From: Alphaproteobacteria bacterium
GTDB taxonomy: Bacteria; Pseudomonadota; Alphaproteobacteria; UBA9219; RGZA01
DNA: 64,000 bases
Direction: 5' to 3'
Assembly (NCBI GenBank): GCA_021732145.1
Contig: JAKFVN010000006.1
Coordinates: 1-64,000 of the forward strand
The position numbers were made by a program, and so were the translations under genes. The notes under the pieces are model-generated. The model was given only the letters and a program-made list of their open reading frames with translations, did not search any database and had not been told where the DNA came from. This document shows positions 36,132 through 44,753 of the stretch, piece by piece. Each line of letters begins with the position of its first letter. Positions within the stretch are counted from its first letter, which is position 1.

Positions 36132-36914
36132 ATGCGGGCATATCATCGGTTTTCAGCGTTGCTGCTTTTCATGCTTGGCATAAGCATGAACACGCCCATG
36201 CAAGCACACGCGCAAGACATGTTTGTTCGCCCCAATAACCAGGCCGCACATCCCGTTGATTTGGGAATTGCCGTAAAGCCTGCTCCCGCCCAGCCAGCGA
36301 CTACGCAAAAAGCGACACCGCCTTCACAGCAGCAACCTGCCCCCCAACAGGCCGGGCAACGCCCAGCACCATCCTCTGTTCAGCAAGCACAGCCCGCACC
36401 GCAACCTGCTCCCGTGCAACAGCAACCAAATTTTGTACCGCCACAACCCGATGGCACACTTCAAGTTGTTACCGTTAATCAACCCCCAGTCGTTATTCCG
36501 CCAGGAAGCGGTGCAAACACATTCAGTGTTGGATTACAACCCGCAGCGATTGGCCAGATGGAAGTAAATGCTCTGTATAAACAGCTTGGCTTAAGCCCGC
36601 AGGAAATTGTCGCGAACTGCACATTTGAAAACATGGTTGTGCTCGCCATGGGCGAACGCAATGGCTCTGCGCTAAACATGGGCCGCACGACATCTGCGCA
36701 GCAACGCTTTAGTATGCCATTGACGGAAGTAAACGTGCTTCCAACGCTGGCATGCAAAAAAATCAAGCCGCCAGTTAGTGGCACGGTGATTGACCAAGGT
36801 GGATTTTATAAAATCAGCGCAGGGAGCGTAAGCTGCCCGCCAACGCATGGCGGATCCATTGCTCTGAGCTTCAAGTATCTGGGTAATGGCAAAGGTGAGT
36901 GCAGCTATCAATAA
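36132..36914 (+). CDS. secreted Pro/Gln-rich protein
   Basis: 260 residues. The signal peptide reads MRAYHRFSALLLFMLGISM with cleavage near AHAQD. About 80 residues rich in Pro, Gln and Ala form a flexible linker. The C-terminal domain (about 140-260) has four cysteines (NCTF, LACKK, SVSCPP, GECSY), probably two disulfides. Unknown family, probably periplasmic or surface exposed. ATG 36132 is chosen because an upstream extension is not signal-like. Confidence 0.65.
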   Translation: MRAYHRFSALLLFMLGISMNTPMQAHAQDMFVRPNNQAAHPVDLGIAVKPAPAQPATTQKATPPSQQQPAPQQAGQRPAPSSVQQAQPAPQPAPVQQQPNFVPPQPDGTLQVVTVNQPPVVIPPGSGANTFSVGLQPAAIGQMEVNALYKQLGLSPQEIVANCTFENMVVLAMGERNGSALNMGRTTSAQQRFSMPLTEVNVLPTLACKKIKPPVSGTVIDQGGFYKISAGSVSCPPTHGGSIALSFKYLGNGKGECSYQ

Positions 36915-36921
36915 ATGATGC

Positions 36922-37926
36922 CTAGTTCCGGCGGCGATGCTTTGTTGCGGGCGCGGGCTGCGCTGCTGGTGCTTGCTGAACAACAGGTTGCTGAACAAGG
37001 GGTTGCTGCGCAACAGGCGGCGCGGCAAGCGGTGCAACGGGCGCAGATGGCGCGGCAGGCTGAAGCGCTGGCGCGGTTTGCTCCAAGCCCGCCATGAACG
37101 CGAAGATATTCCTTACAATATCGGGCGAAGAATAAATTTCCATATGCCCCGCCTTGATGTTCGTCAGCATGCTTTTGGGTGGCGGCGTTGCTTCGAATAA
37201 CTTCTTGGCAAAGATGGGCGGAATAACCTTGTCTTGCCCTGCCTGCAAAATCAGCACGGGCGCTTTGATATTCTTCATCTTGGCTACCGATTCATATCTG
37301 TCCCACAGCATCCAGAAAATCGGCACGAATGGATAGCGATAGGCCCCCACTTCCGGAATGGATGTATAGGGAACTTCCAGAACAACGCCGGCTGGCGGGG
37401 CAACACCGCCCATTTCAGCGGCCATTTCAACGGCAACGCCAGTGCCAAGGGATTCCCCGTAAAGAATCATATTGCTGATGGGAACGCCCTTTTGGCGGAT
37501 GGCATCAATCGCGCTGCGCGCATCTTGATATAATCCGGTTTCACTTGGGCTACCTTCATTTTTTTCAAAGCCGCGATAGGTTGCCAGCATCACGCCGTAA
37601 CCCTGGTCGCGCCACATCTTGATTTTCTCAACACGCACGCCCAGGTTTTGCGCATTGCCCTGGAAAAAGACGATGGTTAAACGGCGCGGCGATTTTGGCG
37701 GCGCAAAAAAACCATGAAGCTTCACGCCATCTGCGGCGACATAATTGAGTTCTGTGAATCCTTCCAAATGCGCCTGAGCAGGCGAGAAGCGTATATCATC
37801 GGGGAAATACATCAACTGGCGCTGAACCAGCACCAAAAAGGCCAAAAACACGACATAAATGGCAAATATGGTGCCGAAAATACCCACAAGGCGTCTTAAA
37901 TAGTTCGGTTCGAGGGTTGAACGCAT
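36922..37926 (-). CDS. membrane-anchored alpha/beta hydrolase (ABHD13/Bem46-like)
   Basis: 334 residues. An N-terminal membrane segment (about 15-36) precedes the hydrolase. The nucleophile elbow is GESLGTG (Ser at about 157). ILQAGQDKVIPP carries the acidic residue and AGHMEI the histidine, completing the triad. The last 60 residues are a Pro/Ala/Gln-rich tail ending in KHRRRN. Substrate unknown. Confidence 0.82.
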   Translation of the reverse strand: MRSTLEPNYLRRLVGIFGTIFAIYVVFLAFLVLVQRQLMYFPDDIRFSPAQAHLEGFTELNYVAADGVKLHGFFAPPKSPRRLTIVFFQGNAQNLGVRVEKIKMWRDQGYGVMLATYRGFEKNEGSPSETGLYQDARSAIDAIRQKGVPISNMILYGESLGTGVAVEMAAEMGGVAPPAGVVLEVPYTSIPEVGAYRYPFVPIFWMLWDRYESVAKMKNIKAPVLILQAGQDKVIPPIFAKKLFEATPPPKSMLTNIKAGHMEIYSSPDIVRNIFAFMAGLEQTAPALQPAAPSAPVAPLAAPPVAQQPLVQQPVVQQAPAAQPAPATKHRRRN

Positions 37927-38028
37927 AAAAATCCTTTTCTTTGCTTGACGCGGAGTATGAGGGGAGCTTACTAGGGAACGGATAAATGTAAATGCCCCAC
38001 TTTAATTTTTGCCTTAATAATTGAGTAA

Positions 38029-38775
38029 ATGCAGTATCACCCACGACCATTTGTAACCAAGCGTAAAGACCCCATTCGCAGGTGGTTTGCGCGTCTGAGT
38101 CATGAGTTTAAAAGCGCCAGAGGCCCCATGGAAACCCAGGGGCAGCGCGCATTGGCGGTTGTGGAATCCCTATTCATCGACCATACGATTGTCAGCATGC
38201 TTAACCCCAACCGCCATCGCGTGACGGATGGATTGTGGCGGTCAAGCCAGCCTACGCCATCGCAAATTGCGGCATTGGCAAAGGAAGGCATTCGCACGAT
38301 TGTGAATCTGCGCGGCGAGCGCGACTGCGCATCCTATTATCTGGAAGCCGAAGCATGCCGCGAAAACGGCGTGGAGCTGATTAATTTCCCGGTGAATTCC
38401 CGCCAGCCGCCCAAGCGCGAAGTGCTGGAACAGTTGGAAGCATTATTTGCGCGCGTTAAAAAACCGGCATTGATGCATTGCAAGGCTGGCGCTGACCGCG
38501 TGGGCATCATGAGCGCGCTGTATCTATTAATTCATGACAAAGTGCCAGTTGAAAAAGCGCTGCAGCAGCTTTCATTTAAATATGGTCACGTGAAACAATC
38601 GAAAGCTGGTGTGCTGGATAAATTCTTTGAAACCTACCGTGATTTCAACGCCAAAACTCCCATGCCCTTTATGGAATGGGCAATGAACCATTATGACCGT
38701 GACAGCGTTATCGCATCCCATAAAATCGCGGGTTGGGCTGAATGGCTGTATAATGATTTCTTGAAGCGGGAATAG
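38029..38775 (+). CDS. dual-specificity / tyrosine phosphatase-like protein
   Basis: 248 residues. The active-site loop HCKAGADRVG fits HCxxGxxRxG, with catalytic Cys at about 150. Upstream GLWRSSQPTPSQIAALAKEG and TIVNLRGE match the start of the fold, and ELINFPVNSR lies where the general-acid loop would be. Such phosphatases act on phosphoproteins, phosphoinositides or phosphosugars. It stands alone and is followed by the GIY-YIG unit. Confidence 0.85.
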   Translation: MQYHPRPFVTKRKDPIRRWFARLSHEFKSARGPMETQGQRALAVVESLFIDHTIVSMLNPNRHRVTDGLWRSSQPTPSQIAALAKEGIRTIVNLRGERDCASYYLEAEACRENGVELINFPVNSRQPPKREVLEQLEALFARVKKPALMHCKAGADRVGIMSALYLLIHDKVPVEKALQQLSFKYGHVKQSKAGVLDKFFETYRDFNAKTPMPFMEWAMNHYDRDSVIASHKIAGWAEWLYNDFLKRE

Positions 38776-38794
38776 ATAGCATCCAATTATAACA

Positions 38795-39158
38795 CCTCAT
38801 GCCGACGAAAGTCGGCATCCATGTTAGTTATTTAGACAATCATAGAGATCATTCCATTCTGGGTTATCTTTTTCAATTAAATCAATTTTCCATTGCCGCT
38901 TCCATTCTTTCATTTGCTTTTCACGTTGAATTGCAAATAACAATTCTGCAAATTCTTCATAGTACACCAAGCAATGAACCGCGTATTTTTTTGTAAACCC
39001 TTCGATAATATTGTTTTTATGTTCAAGCATTCGGCGGTAAAGATTTTTAGTAACACCAATGTAAAGGGTACCATTTTTCTTGCTTGCCAAAATGTAAACA
39101 AAGCTTCGAGGCATGTTTCACAACAATCAAATGGATACCGGCTTACGCCGGTATGAGG
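38795..39158. mobile_element. GIY-YIG unit bounded by terminal inverted palindromes
   Basis: The 364-bp segment has 28-bp inverted ends (38795-38822 and 39131-39158). Each reads CCTCAT, a palindrome, then CCAT from outside to inside. The left palindrome is GCCGAC-GAAA-GTCGGC and the right is ACCGGC-TTAC-GCCGGT. The only gene inside is the GIY-YIG nuclease. The layout resembles REP-associated or MITE-like units in which a small nuclease gene travels with palindromes. Confidence 0.6.
38824..39114 (-). CDS. GIY-YIG nuclease family protein
   Basis: 96 residues, the compact single-domain form. FVYILASKKNGTLYIGVTKNL provides the GIY and YIG strands. Arg in NLYRRMLEHK and Glu in FAIQREKQMKEWKR are the expected catalytic residues. 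Members of this group are often found between palindromic repeats, as here. The cellular role is unclear. Confidence 0.92.
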   Translation of the reverse strand: MPRSFVYILASKKNGTLYIGVTKNLYRRMLEHKNNIIEGFTKKYAVHCLVYYEEFAELLFAIQREKQMKEWKRQWKIDLIEKDNPEWNDLYDCLNN

Positions 39159-39164
39159 AAAAGG

Positions 39165-40940
39165 CTAAGCTTTAAACTGCAAACGATAGAGTTCGGCGTA
39201 GGCGCCATTCTTGGCGAGCAATTCGTCATGCTTGCCCTGTTCAATCACTTGGCCTTTATCAATCACATAAATCACATCGGCCTGACGCACGGTTGATAAA
39301 CGGTGCGCGATGATGAATGTGGTGCGGCCTTGCGCCAAACGTTTAATCGCGTGCTGCACCATTTCTTCCGATGCTGCATCAAGCGCTGACGTTGCTTCAT
39401 CCAGCAACAAAATGGGGCTATTGCGCAGGAATGCACGCGCCAGCACCAAGCGTTGTTTTTGTCCGCCGGATAATGAACTGCCCTGCTCCCCCACTACGCT
39501 GTCGTAACCCGCAGGTAGTTTGGCGATGAATTCATGCGCTTCGGCTGCGCGCGCGGCATCCTGAATATCTTCAATGGTTGCGCCCCCCGTTTTACTATTT
39601 GGGCGGCCATAGCCGATATTGGCGGCTGCGCTTTCGTTAAACACAATTACATCCTGACTAACCAGCGTTACGGCATCGCGCAGGCTTGGAATAGTCACAT
39701 CGCGCACATCCTGCCCATCAATCAACACCTGCCCGCCCTGCACATCATATAGGCGCGTGAGCATATTAAAGATTGTGGATTTACCGCCGCCGCTCCGGCC
39801 AACCAATGCAACGGTTTGGCCTGCTTCAGCAACCAAATTCAAATTTTGCAATACGGGGCGTTCAGGTTTGTAGGCAAACACAACTGATTTCAATTCAACA
39901 CGCCCTTGCTTTACATCCAGCGGCATGGCGCTTGGGCGTTCGGTAATTTGCGGATGTTCATCCATGATTTCAAATACGCGCTGCGCGGCAGCCAGCCCTT
40001 CCTGCATCACGGCATTCAGATTTCCAAGGGAACGTACAGGCTGTGCAGCCATCAGTAATGCTGTTACAAAGCCAGTAAAATCACCAACGGTTCCTGTGCC
40101 CGATGCAACGCGCCATGTACCAAATGCAAGTACGCCCGCCACAGCAAAACCACTGGCAACCTCCAATAAAGGGTCAACGCGGGCACGAAGGCGCGATGCT
40201 TTAATAAGCGCGGTATATAGCGTTTTAAACGCACCATCGGCGCGCTGTTCTTCATCGCGTTCCAAGCGGTAGGACTTAATCATCCGCACGCCCAAAAAGC
40301 TTTGCTGCAGGAATGCGGTTAAATCACCAATCCCTGCCTGCAATGAACTGGCGGTTTTGCGAATGCGTTTTCCGATTTGAATAATCGGGTAACCCATGAC
40401 CGGATAAACGACGAGCACGATAACCGTGAGCAGCGGGTCGATATATAAAATGGTGCCAAGCAGTGCGACTACCGTCAGCCCGTCGCGCACAATGCCTGTC
40501 AGGCAGCGGTTGATGGCCATGCGCAACGCTTCCACATCGGCCGTAAAGCGTGAAGTCAGTGTGCCCGCCGCATCACGCTGCAAACGTGCAAGGTCGGAAC
40601 CCAGCAAATGGCGGTACAGCGCATTTTGAATATCCAGCACAATCTGGTTCACCATTGTGCTGGTCGAAATCGCCTGAAAGTACAACGTCGCGGCGCGGCA
40701 TGTGGTTACCGCAATAATCAGAATGGGTATCAGGTAGATGGTCTTGGTGTCTTTTTGGTCAATCAGCTTGAACGTCCACTGAATAACCAGCGGGTAAGCC
40801 GTAGTCATTACGGCAGCGAGCACCATCAGCAGGAATACACCGATGATTTGGGTGCGGTATGGTTTTATCCAGAGATGCCACAGGCGGGAAACAAGCGTGG
40901 CGGTACGGTTATCAATAGGCTGTAGCACAGGTTTAAGCAT
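39165..40940 (-). CDS. MsbA-like ABC exporter
   Basis: 591 residues, membrane domain fused to ATPase. Six membrane helices lie in the first 310 residues. Walker A is GRSGGGKST (about 380), the signature LSGGQKQRL, Walker B ILLLDEATSALD and the switch His in IIAHRLSTV. Similar half-transporters flip lipid A or lipid-linked substrates across the inner membrane. Which lipid cannot be read. Isolated gene; the GIY-YIG unit ends 6 bp after its stop. Confidence 0.9.
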   Translation of the reverse strand: MLKPVLQPIDNRTATLVSRLWHLWIKPYRTQIIGVFLLMVLAAVMTTAYPLVIQWTFKLIDQKDTKTIYLIPILIIAVTTCRAATLYFQAISTSTMVNQIVLDIQNALYRHLLGSDLARLQRDAAGTLTSRFTADVEALRMAINRCLTGIVRDGLTVVALLGTILYIDPLLTVIVLVVYPVMGYPIIQIGKRIRKTASSLQAGIGDLTAFLQQSFLGVRMIKSYRLERDEEQRADGAFKTLYTALIKASRLRARVDPLLEVASGFAVAGVLAFGTWRVASGTGTVGDFTGFVTALLMAAQPVRSLGNLNAVMQEGLAAAQRVFEIMDEHPQITERPSAMPLDVKQGRVELKSVVFAYKPERPVLQNLNLVAEAGQTVALVGRSGGGKSTIFNMLTRLYDVQGGQVLIDGQDVRDVTIPSLRDAVTLVSQDVIVFNESAAANIGYGRPNSKTGGATIEDIQDAARAAEAHEFIAKLPAGYDSVVGEQGSSLSGGQKQRLVLARAFLRNSPILLLDEATSALDAASEEMVQHAIKRLAQGRTTFIIAHRLSTVRQADVIYVIDKGQVIEQGKHDELLAKNGAYAELYRLQFKA

Positions 40941-41119
40941 GGGGGGCTTTATAGCAGGGTTTGCGCCGCAAAATGTGACTTATGTTGCACAACAGCAAAA
41001 AAAATGAGCAATGGCAATGCAGTTTCAATGGCTATCAGCCCTTTGGCGGCAATAAAGTCTTTAGAACTAGTCCTCTATAATGCCCTTAGCAAGCAACCCC
41101 TACCCCTGACCAACCACCC

Positions 41120-42124
41120 ATGAACGAACGCACCGCAAACCCTTCCCGCCGCAAAATTGGCTTGGCACTTGGCAGCGGATTGGCACGTGGCTGGGCGCAT
41201 ATCGGCGTTATCCGTGGATTGAAGCGTTTGGGTTTGGAACCAGACATTATCGCCGGCGCATCCATCGGCGCGGTCGTGGGCGGATTATATCTTGCCAATA
41301 AACTGGACGAGTTGGAGCAATGGGCGCTTGGGCTCAATAAGAAAAAAATCATCAACTTTCTGGATTTGCGCATTCGCACTGGCGGATTAATTGGCGGCGA
41401 AAAAGTAACCGATGAAATTCGCAGCTATGTTGGCGAAACCAAGATTGAAGATTTGGGTCATCCTTTTACCGCGGTTGCCACTGACCTTGTCACCGGCCAT
41501 GAAGTCTGGCTGCAAAAAGGAAGCATTGTGGATGCGATGCGCGCATCCTTCGCCATGCCCGGCGTATTCACGCCTGTCAAAATGCAAGGCCGCTGGTTGC
41601 TGGATGGCGCGCTGGTGAACCCTGTGCCTGTGGCGGCGTGCCGCGCGCTGGGCGCCGACATGGTCATCGCCGTGAACCTCAATTCCGATATTATCGGTAA
41701 ATCCCGTAAATCCGGCTCATCCATTCCAACGGCGGCTGGCTTTGATTTGCTCAAGATGATTGACCAGACGGGCGATGAAGGCGCGCCCACGGTGGATAGC
41801 CTGTCGCGCCGCGTATTCCGCCGCGAAAGCGATGCGCCAAGCCTGTTTGGCGTGATGGTCGCAACACTGAACATCATGCAGGATCGTATTACCCGCTCCC
41901 GCATGGCGGGCGAACCGCCTGACGTGATGATTGCACCGCGTTTGGGTAATGTGGGCTTGCTGGAATTTGACCGCGCCGAAGATGCCATCGCAGAAGGCGA
42001 ATTAGCCGTTAGCCGTGTGCGCCCTGAAATCGCCGATGCATTATCGGTATTGGCGCAAACGGTGGTTCAGGAAGATAAGGACATCGATGAAAAAGAAATC
42101 GATGAAGACGAACGCGAAGATTAA
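41120..42124 (+). CDS. patatin-like phospholipase, RssA type
   Basis: 334 residues. The oxyanion loop region is GLALGSGLARGWAHIG, the nucleophile elbow GASIGA (Ser at about 50) and the catalytic Asp in DGALVNPVPV. This is the Ser-Asp dyad of patatins, and RssA-like proteins have this length. Cytosolic; lipid acyl hydrolysis is the expected activity. The C-terminus is acidic (DKDIDEKEIDEDERED). Confidence 0.88.
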   Translation: MNERTANPSRRKIGLALGSGLARGWAHIGVIRGLKRLGLEPDIIAGASIGAVVGGLYLANKLDELEQWALGLNKKKIINFLDLRIRTGGLIGGEKVTDEIRSYVGETKIEDLGHPFTAVATDLVTGHEVWLQKGSIVDAMRASFAMPGVFTPVKMQGRWLLDGALVNPVPVAACRALGADMVIAVNLNSDIIGKSRKSGSSIPTAAGFDLLKMIDQTGDEGAPTVDSLSRRVFRRESDAPSLFGVMVATLNIMQDRITRSRMAGEPPDVMIAPRLGNVGLLEFDRAEDAIAEGELAVSRVRPEIADALSVLAQTVVQEDKDIDEKEIDEDERED

Positions 42125-42137
42125 TCCGCGCCTTGAA

Positions 42138-43121
42138 TTACAGCCATTTTTTGAATTTAAAATACACAAACGGCAAGACAGCGCTCATGACCATGAGGGT
42201 TACGGCAGCCGGATAGCCAAAATGCCATTCCAGTTCCGGCATCCATTTAAAGTTCATGCCATAAATGCTGGCCACCAGGGTGGGCGGCATCAGTACCACC
42301 GACACAACCGAGAACAGCTTGATGATCTGATTTTGCTCAACGTTGATCAAGCCCAGCGTTGCTTCCAGCAGGAACCTGACTTTGTCCGACAAATAATCCG
42401 CATGCTCGGATAAGTGCGTGCTGTCACGCTCAATGGTGGCAAGACGGGATGCCGCATCCTTATCCAGCGTGACGTGATTGGACTGACCATACAGGAACGT
42501 CGCCATGCGCGAGAATGACACCAGCCCTTCGCGGATGACCGCCAGCATCTGGCCCAACATGCCGATGTGTTGCAGCATGTTGCGCCAATTACGCACCGAA
42601 AAGCTGTTAAGCGACTTTATTCTCAGCGCGTGGGGTTGCGTGAAAATTGAACGGCCAATCCCATCCAAACGCGCCGTTTTCTTTTCCAGCAAATCAGCGA
42701 ATGCGGCGACAAACGCCTCCATCATGCTCAGCAGCAATTCCTGCGCCGTTGGCGCAGATTTACGCAGCAGCCTGGTTGCAAATGGCGTAATCACGCGCGT
42801 AAGCACATAACGCATGGTAACGATATAATCCTTAGCCACAACAAAGGTGATATTCACATTCGAATAATCATCCTCCGCCTGTTCAACGGGAAAGGATGCG
42901 ATGGCAAATAACTGCTGGTCTTCACTGTAAAGGCGCGCGGAAACTTCCAGTTCCTGCATTTCCTCGCGCGTGGGCAAATCAATGCCCAGCAAGCTTTCAA
43001 TGAACGCTTCGTCTTCCTTGGTGGGGTTCAGAATATCGTACCAGAAAATGCCGGCCGTGCTGGTGGGCTTGGTTTCAGTGACCGAGATAGCGCCGTTTTG
43101 ATTGGAGTAGTATTGAATCAT
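42138..43121 (-). CDS. corA: CorA-type magnesium/divalent metal transporter
   Basis: 327 residues from MIQYYSNQNGAISVTE. A large cytoplasmic domain is followed by two C-terminal membrane helices. The selectivity motif GMN (YGMNFKWMPELEW) lies between them. Length is normal. A frame reading 28 residues further upstream crosses tRNA-derived repeats and is rejected. Confidence 0.93.
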   Translation of the reverse strand: MIQYYSNQNGAISVTETKPTSTAGIFWYDILNPTKEDEAFIESLLGIDLPTREEMQELEVSARLYSEDQQLFAIASFPVEQAEDDYSNVNITFVVAKDYIVTMRYVLTRVITPFATRLLRKSAPTAQELLLSMMEAFVAAFADLLEKKTARLDGIGRSIFTQPHALRIKSLNSFSVRNWRNMLQHIGMLGQMLAVIREGLVSFSRMATFLYGQSNHVTLDKDAASRLATIERDSTHLSEHADYLSDKVRFLLEATLGLINVEQNQIIKLFSVVSVVLMPPTLVASIYGMNFKWMPELEWHFGYPAAVTLMVMSAVLPFVYFKFKKWL

Positions 43122-43167
43122 TGGCGTAACACCCGCGCTGGAAACCCATTCCGGACGAAATGAGAAA

Positions 43168-43317
43168 TGGTGACCCCGATGGGATTTGAACCTCATGCGG
43201 AGCATGGATAGGTTATGGGTTCAACACCCGCAACCCCAGAAATGGTGACCCCGATGGGATTTGAACCTCATGCGGAGCATGGATAGGTTATGGGTTCAAC
43301 ACCCGCAACCCCAGAAA
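43168..43317. repeat. two perfect 75-bp tandem repeats carrying the tRNA-Lys 3' end
   Basis: Units 43168-43242 and 43243-43317 are identical and run directly into tRNA-Lys. On the minus strand each ends with the 25 bases of tRNA-Lys from the T arm to CCA. The other 50 bases are not tRNA-Lys, but form hairpins (GGTT..GGG/CCC..AACC and CATGC/GCATG). They look like successive att-site scars or tRNA pseudogene copies. Confidence 0.88.
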
Positions 43318-43393
43318 TGGTGACCCCGATGGGATTTGAACCCATGACCACTCGATTAAAAGTCGCGTGCTCTACCAGCTGAGCTACAGGGTC
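43318..43393 (-). tRNA. tRNA-Lys(TTT)
   Basis: A 76-nt cloverleaf with acceptor GACCCTG/CGGGGTC, discriminator A and encoded CCA. The anticodon loop CTTTTAA gives TTT. The anticodon stem CGCGA/TCGAG holds one G-A mismatch. Tandem copies of its 3' end follow directly. Confidence 0.94.
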
Positions 43394-43576
43394 TTTATTT
43401 CAAAGATGTGTCTAGATAGCGGTTACGGGCGCTGGGGTCAACATTTCAATTTACATGGCTTTTATAAGGGTTACCGCGCCTTGCGCTGTGCATAACCATG
43501 CCTGAAATGCCCGAAAAACCCTTAATTACTTTCCAAGGCCGATGCTAGGTTAGCGCCATATTTTAAAGGATTTTTG

Positions 43577-44224
43577 ATGAATACCGTTAGCTGTGCTTCC
43601 ATTCCGTCCGATGACCTCGATCAATTGCGCGAGATTATCGGTTATCACTGCCGCCTGATTCAGTCCCCGGTTGTTCAGCAACATCTGGCGGCTATTCCCA
43701 ACATCTATGTGCTCGATACCATGATACGCGGCGGCGCGAATCTTCGTGCTTTTAGCGATGTGGTTGATACATTCCGCCATTGCCAAACCCACGGCAAGGT
43801 TATTGTGGCCAAGCGCGGCAATACGCCAATCGGCTATGCTGCCTACACTTCGTTTCCCGGCAGGAAGCTGGGCATTACGCACCGCGCCAATGAACCCGTT
43901 GCATTCATCAACTTTTTCCGCGTGGCCGATTTGCCAACAGGCCAGCATGATGCCGATACCGCCATTAAACTTGTAACGACGATGCTTGATGAATTACGCG
44001 AACATTCAAGGCATTTCCGAATTGCGTACCGCTTTATCACGCCGCCGGAAAACGTGCTTACCTACCTTGCGCAGATTATGAAGCCAACGGCATTGGGTTT
44101 TGATGATTATGGCACATGGCGCGTGGCAGGATTAAATGCCGCTGACTTATCCTTGGGGATTATTCGCCGCCCCGCCAAGGCAGCCCCCAAACAGCCGGCT
44201 GCCATGCAGGCCAGCAAGCTTTAG
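43577..44224 (+). CDS. hypothetical protein
   Basis: 215 residues from ATG 43577, with AAAGGA upstream. Soluble, mixed alpha/beta. The order of strands (KVIVAKRGNTPIGYAAYTSF then VAFINFFRVADLP) faintly recalls GNAT acetyltransferases, but the acetyl-CoA loop is not visible. I do not assign a function. It converges on coaD with 1 bp between the stop codons. Confidence 0.65.
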   Translation: MNTVSCASIPSDDLDQLREIIGYHCRLIQSPVVQQHLAAIPNIYVLDTMIRGGANLRAFSDVVDTFRHCQTHGKVIVAKRGNTPIGYAAYTSFPGRKLGITHRANEPVAFINFFRVADLPTGQHDADTAIKLVTTMLDELREHSRHFRIAYRFITPPENVLTYLAQIMKPTALGFDDYGTWRVAGLNAADLSLGIIRRPAKAAPKQPAAMQASKL

Positions 44225-44225
44225 G

Positions 44226-44753
44226 CTATTTCAGCTTTTGCTTGATGTGTTTTAAAACGCGCTCGCTGACAAACGGGCTGACCTCGCCGCCCAGACGCGC
44301 GATTTCTTTTACAAAACGTGACGAGATGAATTGGTATTTATCCGATGACATCAAGAACACGGTTTCCAAATCAGGCGCGATTTTGCGGTTCATTGCCGCC
44401 ATTTGAAATTCATATTCAAAGTCGGATACCGCGCGCAGGCCGCGAATAATCACCTTCGCGCCCACCTGGCCTGCAAAATCAATCAGCAGGTTTTTAAACG
44501 GGCGCACGTCAATTTCAATGCCGGTATCCAGCTTGGCCACTTCCGCTTCGACCATTTTAATGCGGTCTTTCAGGCTGAATAGCGGGCCTTTGCCTGCATT
44601 ATCGGCAACGCCCACTACCAATTTGTGCACGACCTTTGCGCCGCGCAGAATAATGTCGGTATGGCCCAAGGTGATGGGGTCAAACGTGCCGGGATATAGG
44701 CCAATCAGTCTATCGCTGCTGTTAGACGTGCGGGCTGGGTTCGTCTTTTTCAT
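44226..44753 (-). CDS. coaD: phosphopantetheine adenylyltransferase
   Basis: Penultimate step of coenzyme A synthesis. 175 residues from [15 protein letters not shown]. The nucleotidyltransferase motif [18 protein letters not shown] (TxGH) is near the N-terminus. The second motif is [19 protein letters not shown]. It overlaps the 3' end of gyrA by 32 bp in another frame. The gyrA-coaD order is common in alphaproteobacteria. Confidence 0.94.
   Translation of the reverse strand: MKKTNPARTSNSSDRLIGLYPGTFDPITLGHTDIILRGAKVVHKLVVGVADNAGKGPLFSLKDRIKMVEAEVAKLDTGIEIDVRPFKNLLIDFAGQVGAKVIIRGLRAVSDFEYEFQMAAMNRKIAPDLETVFLMSSDKYQFISSRFVKEIARLGGEVSPFVSERVLKHIKQKLK

Noticed and set aside
43122-43205. Longer N-terminus for CorA
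   Set aside because: The frame runs through the tRNA-Lys-derived repeat and has no CorA character.
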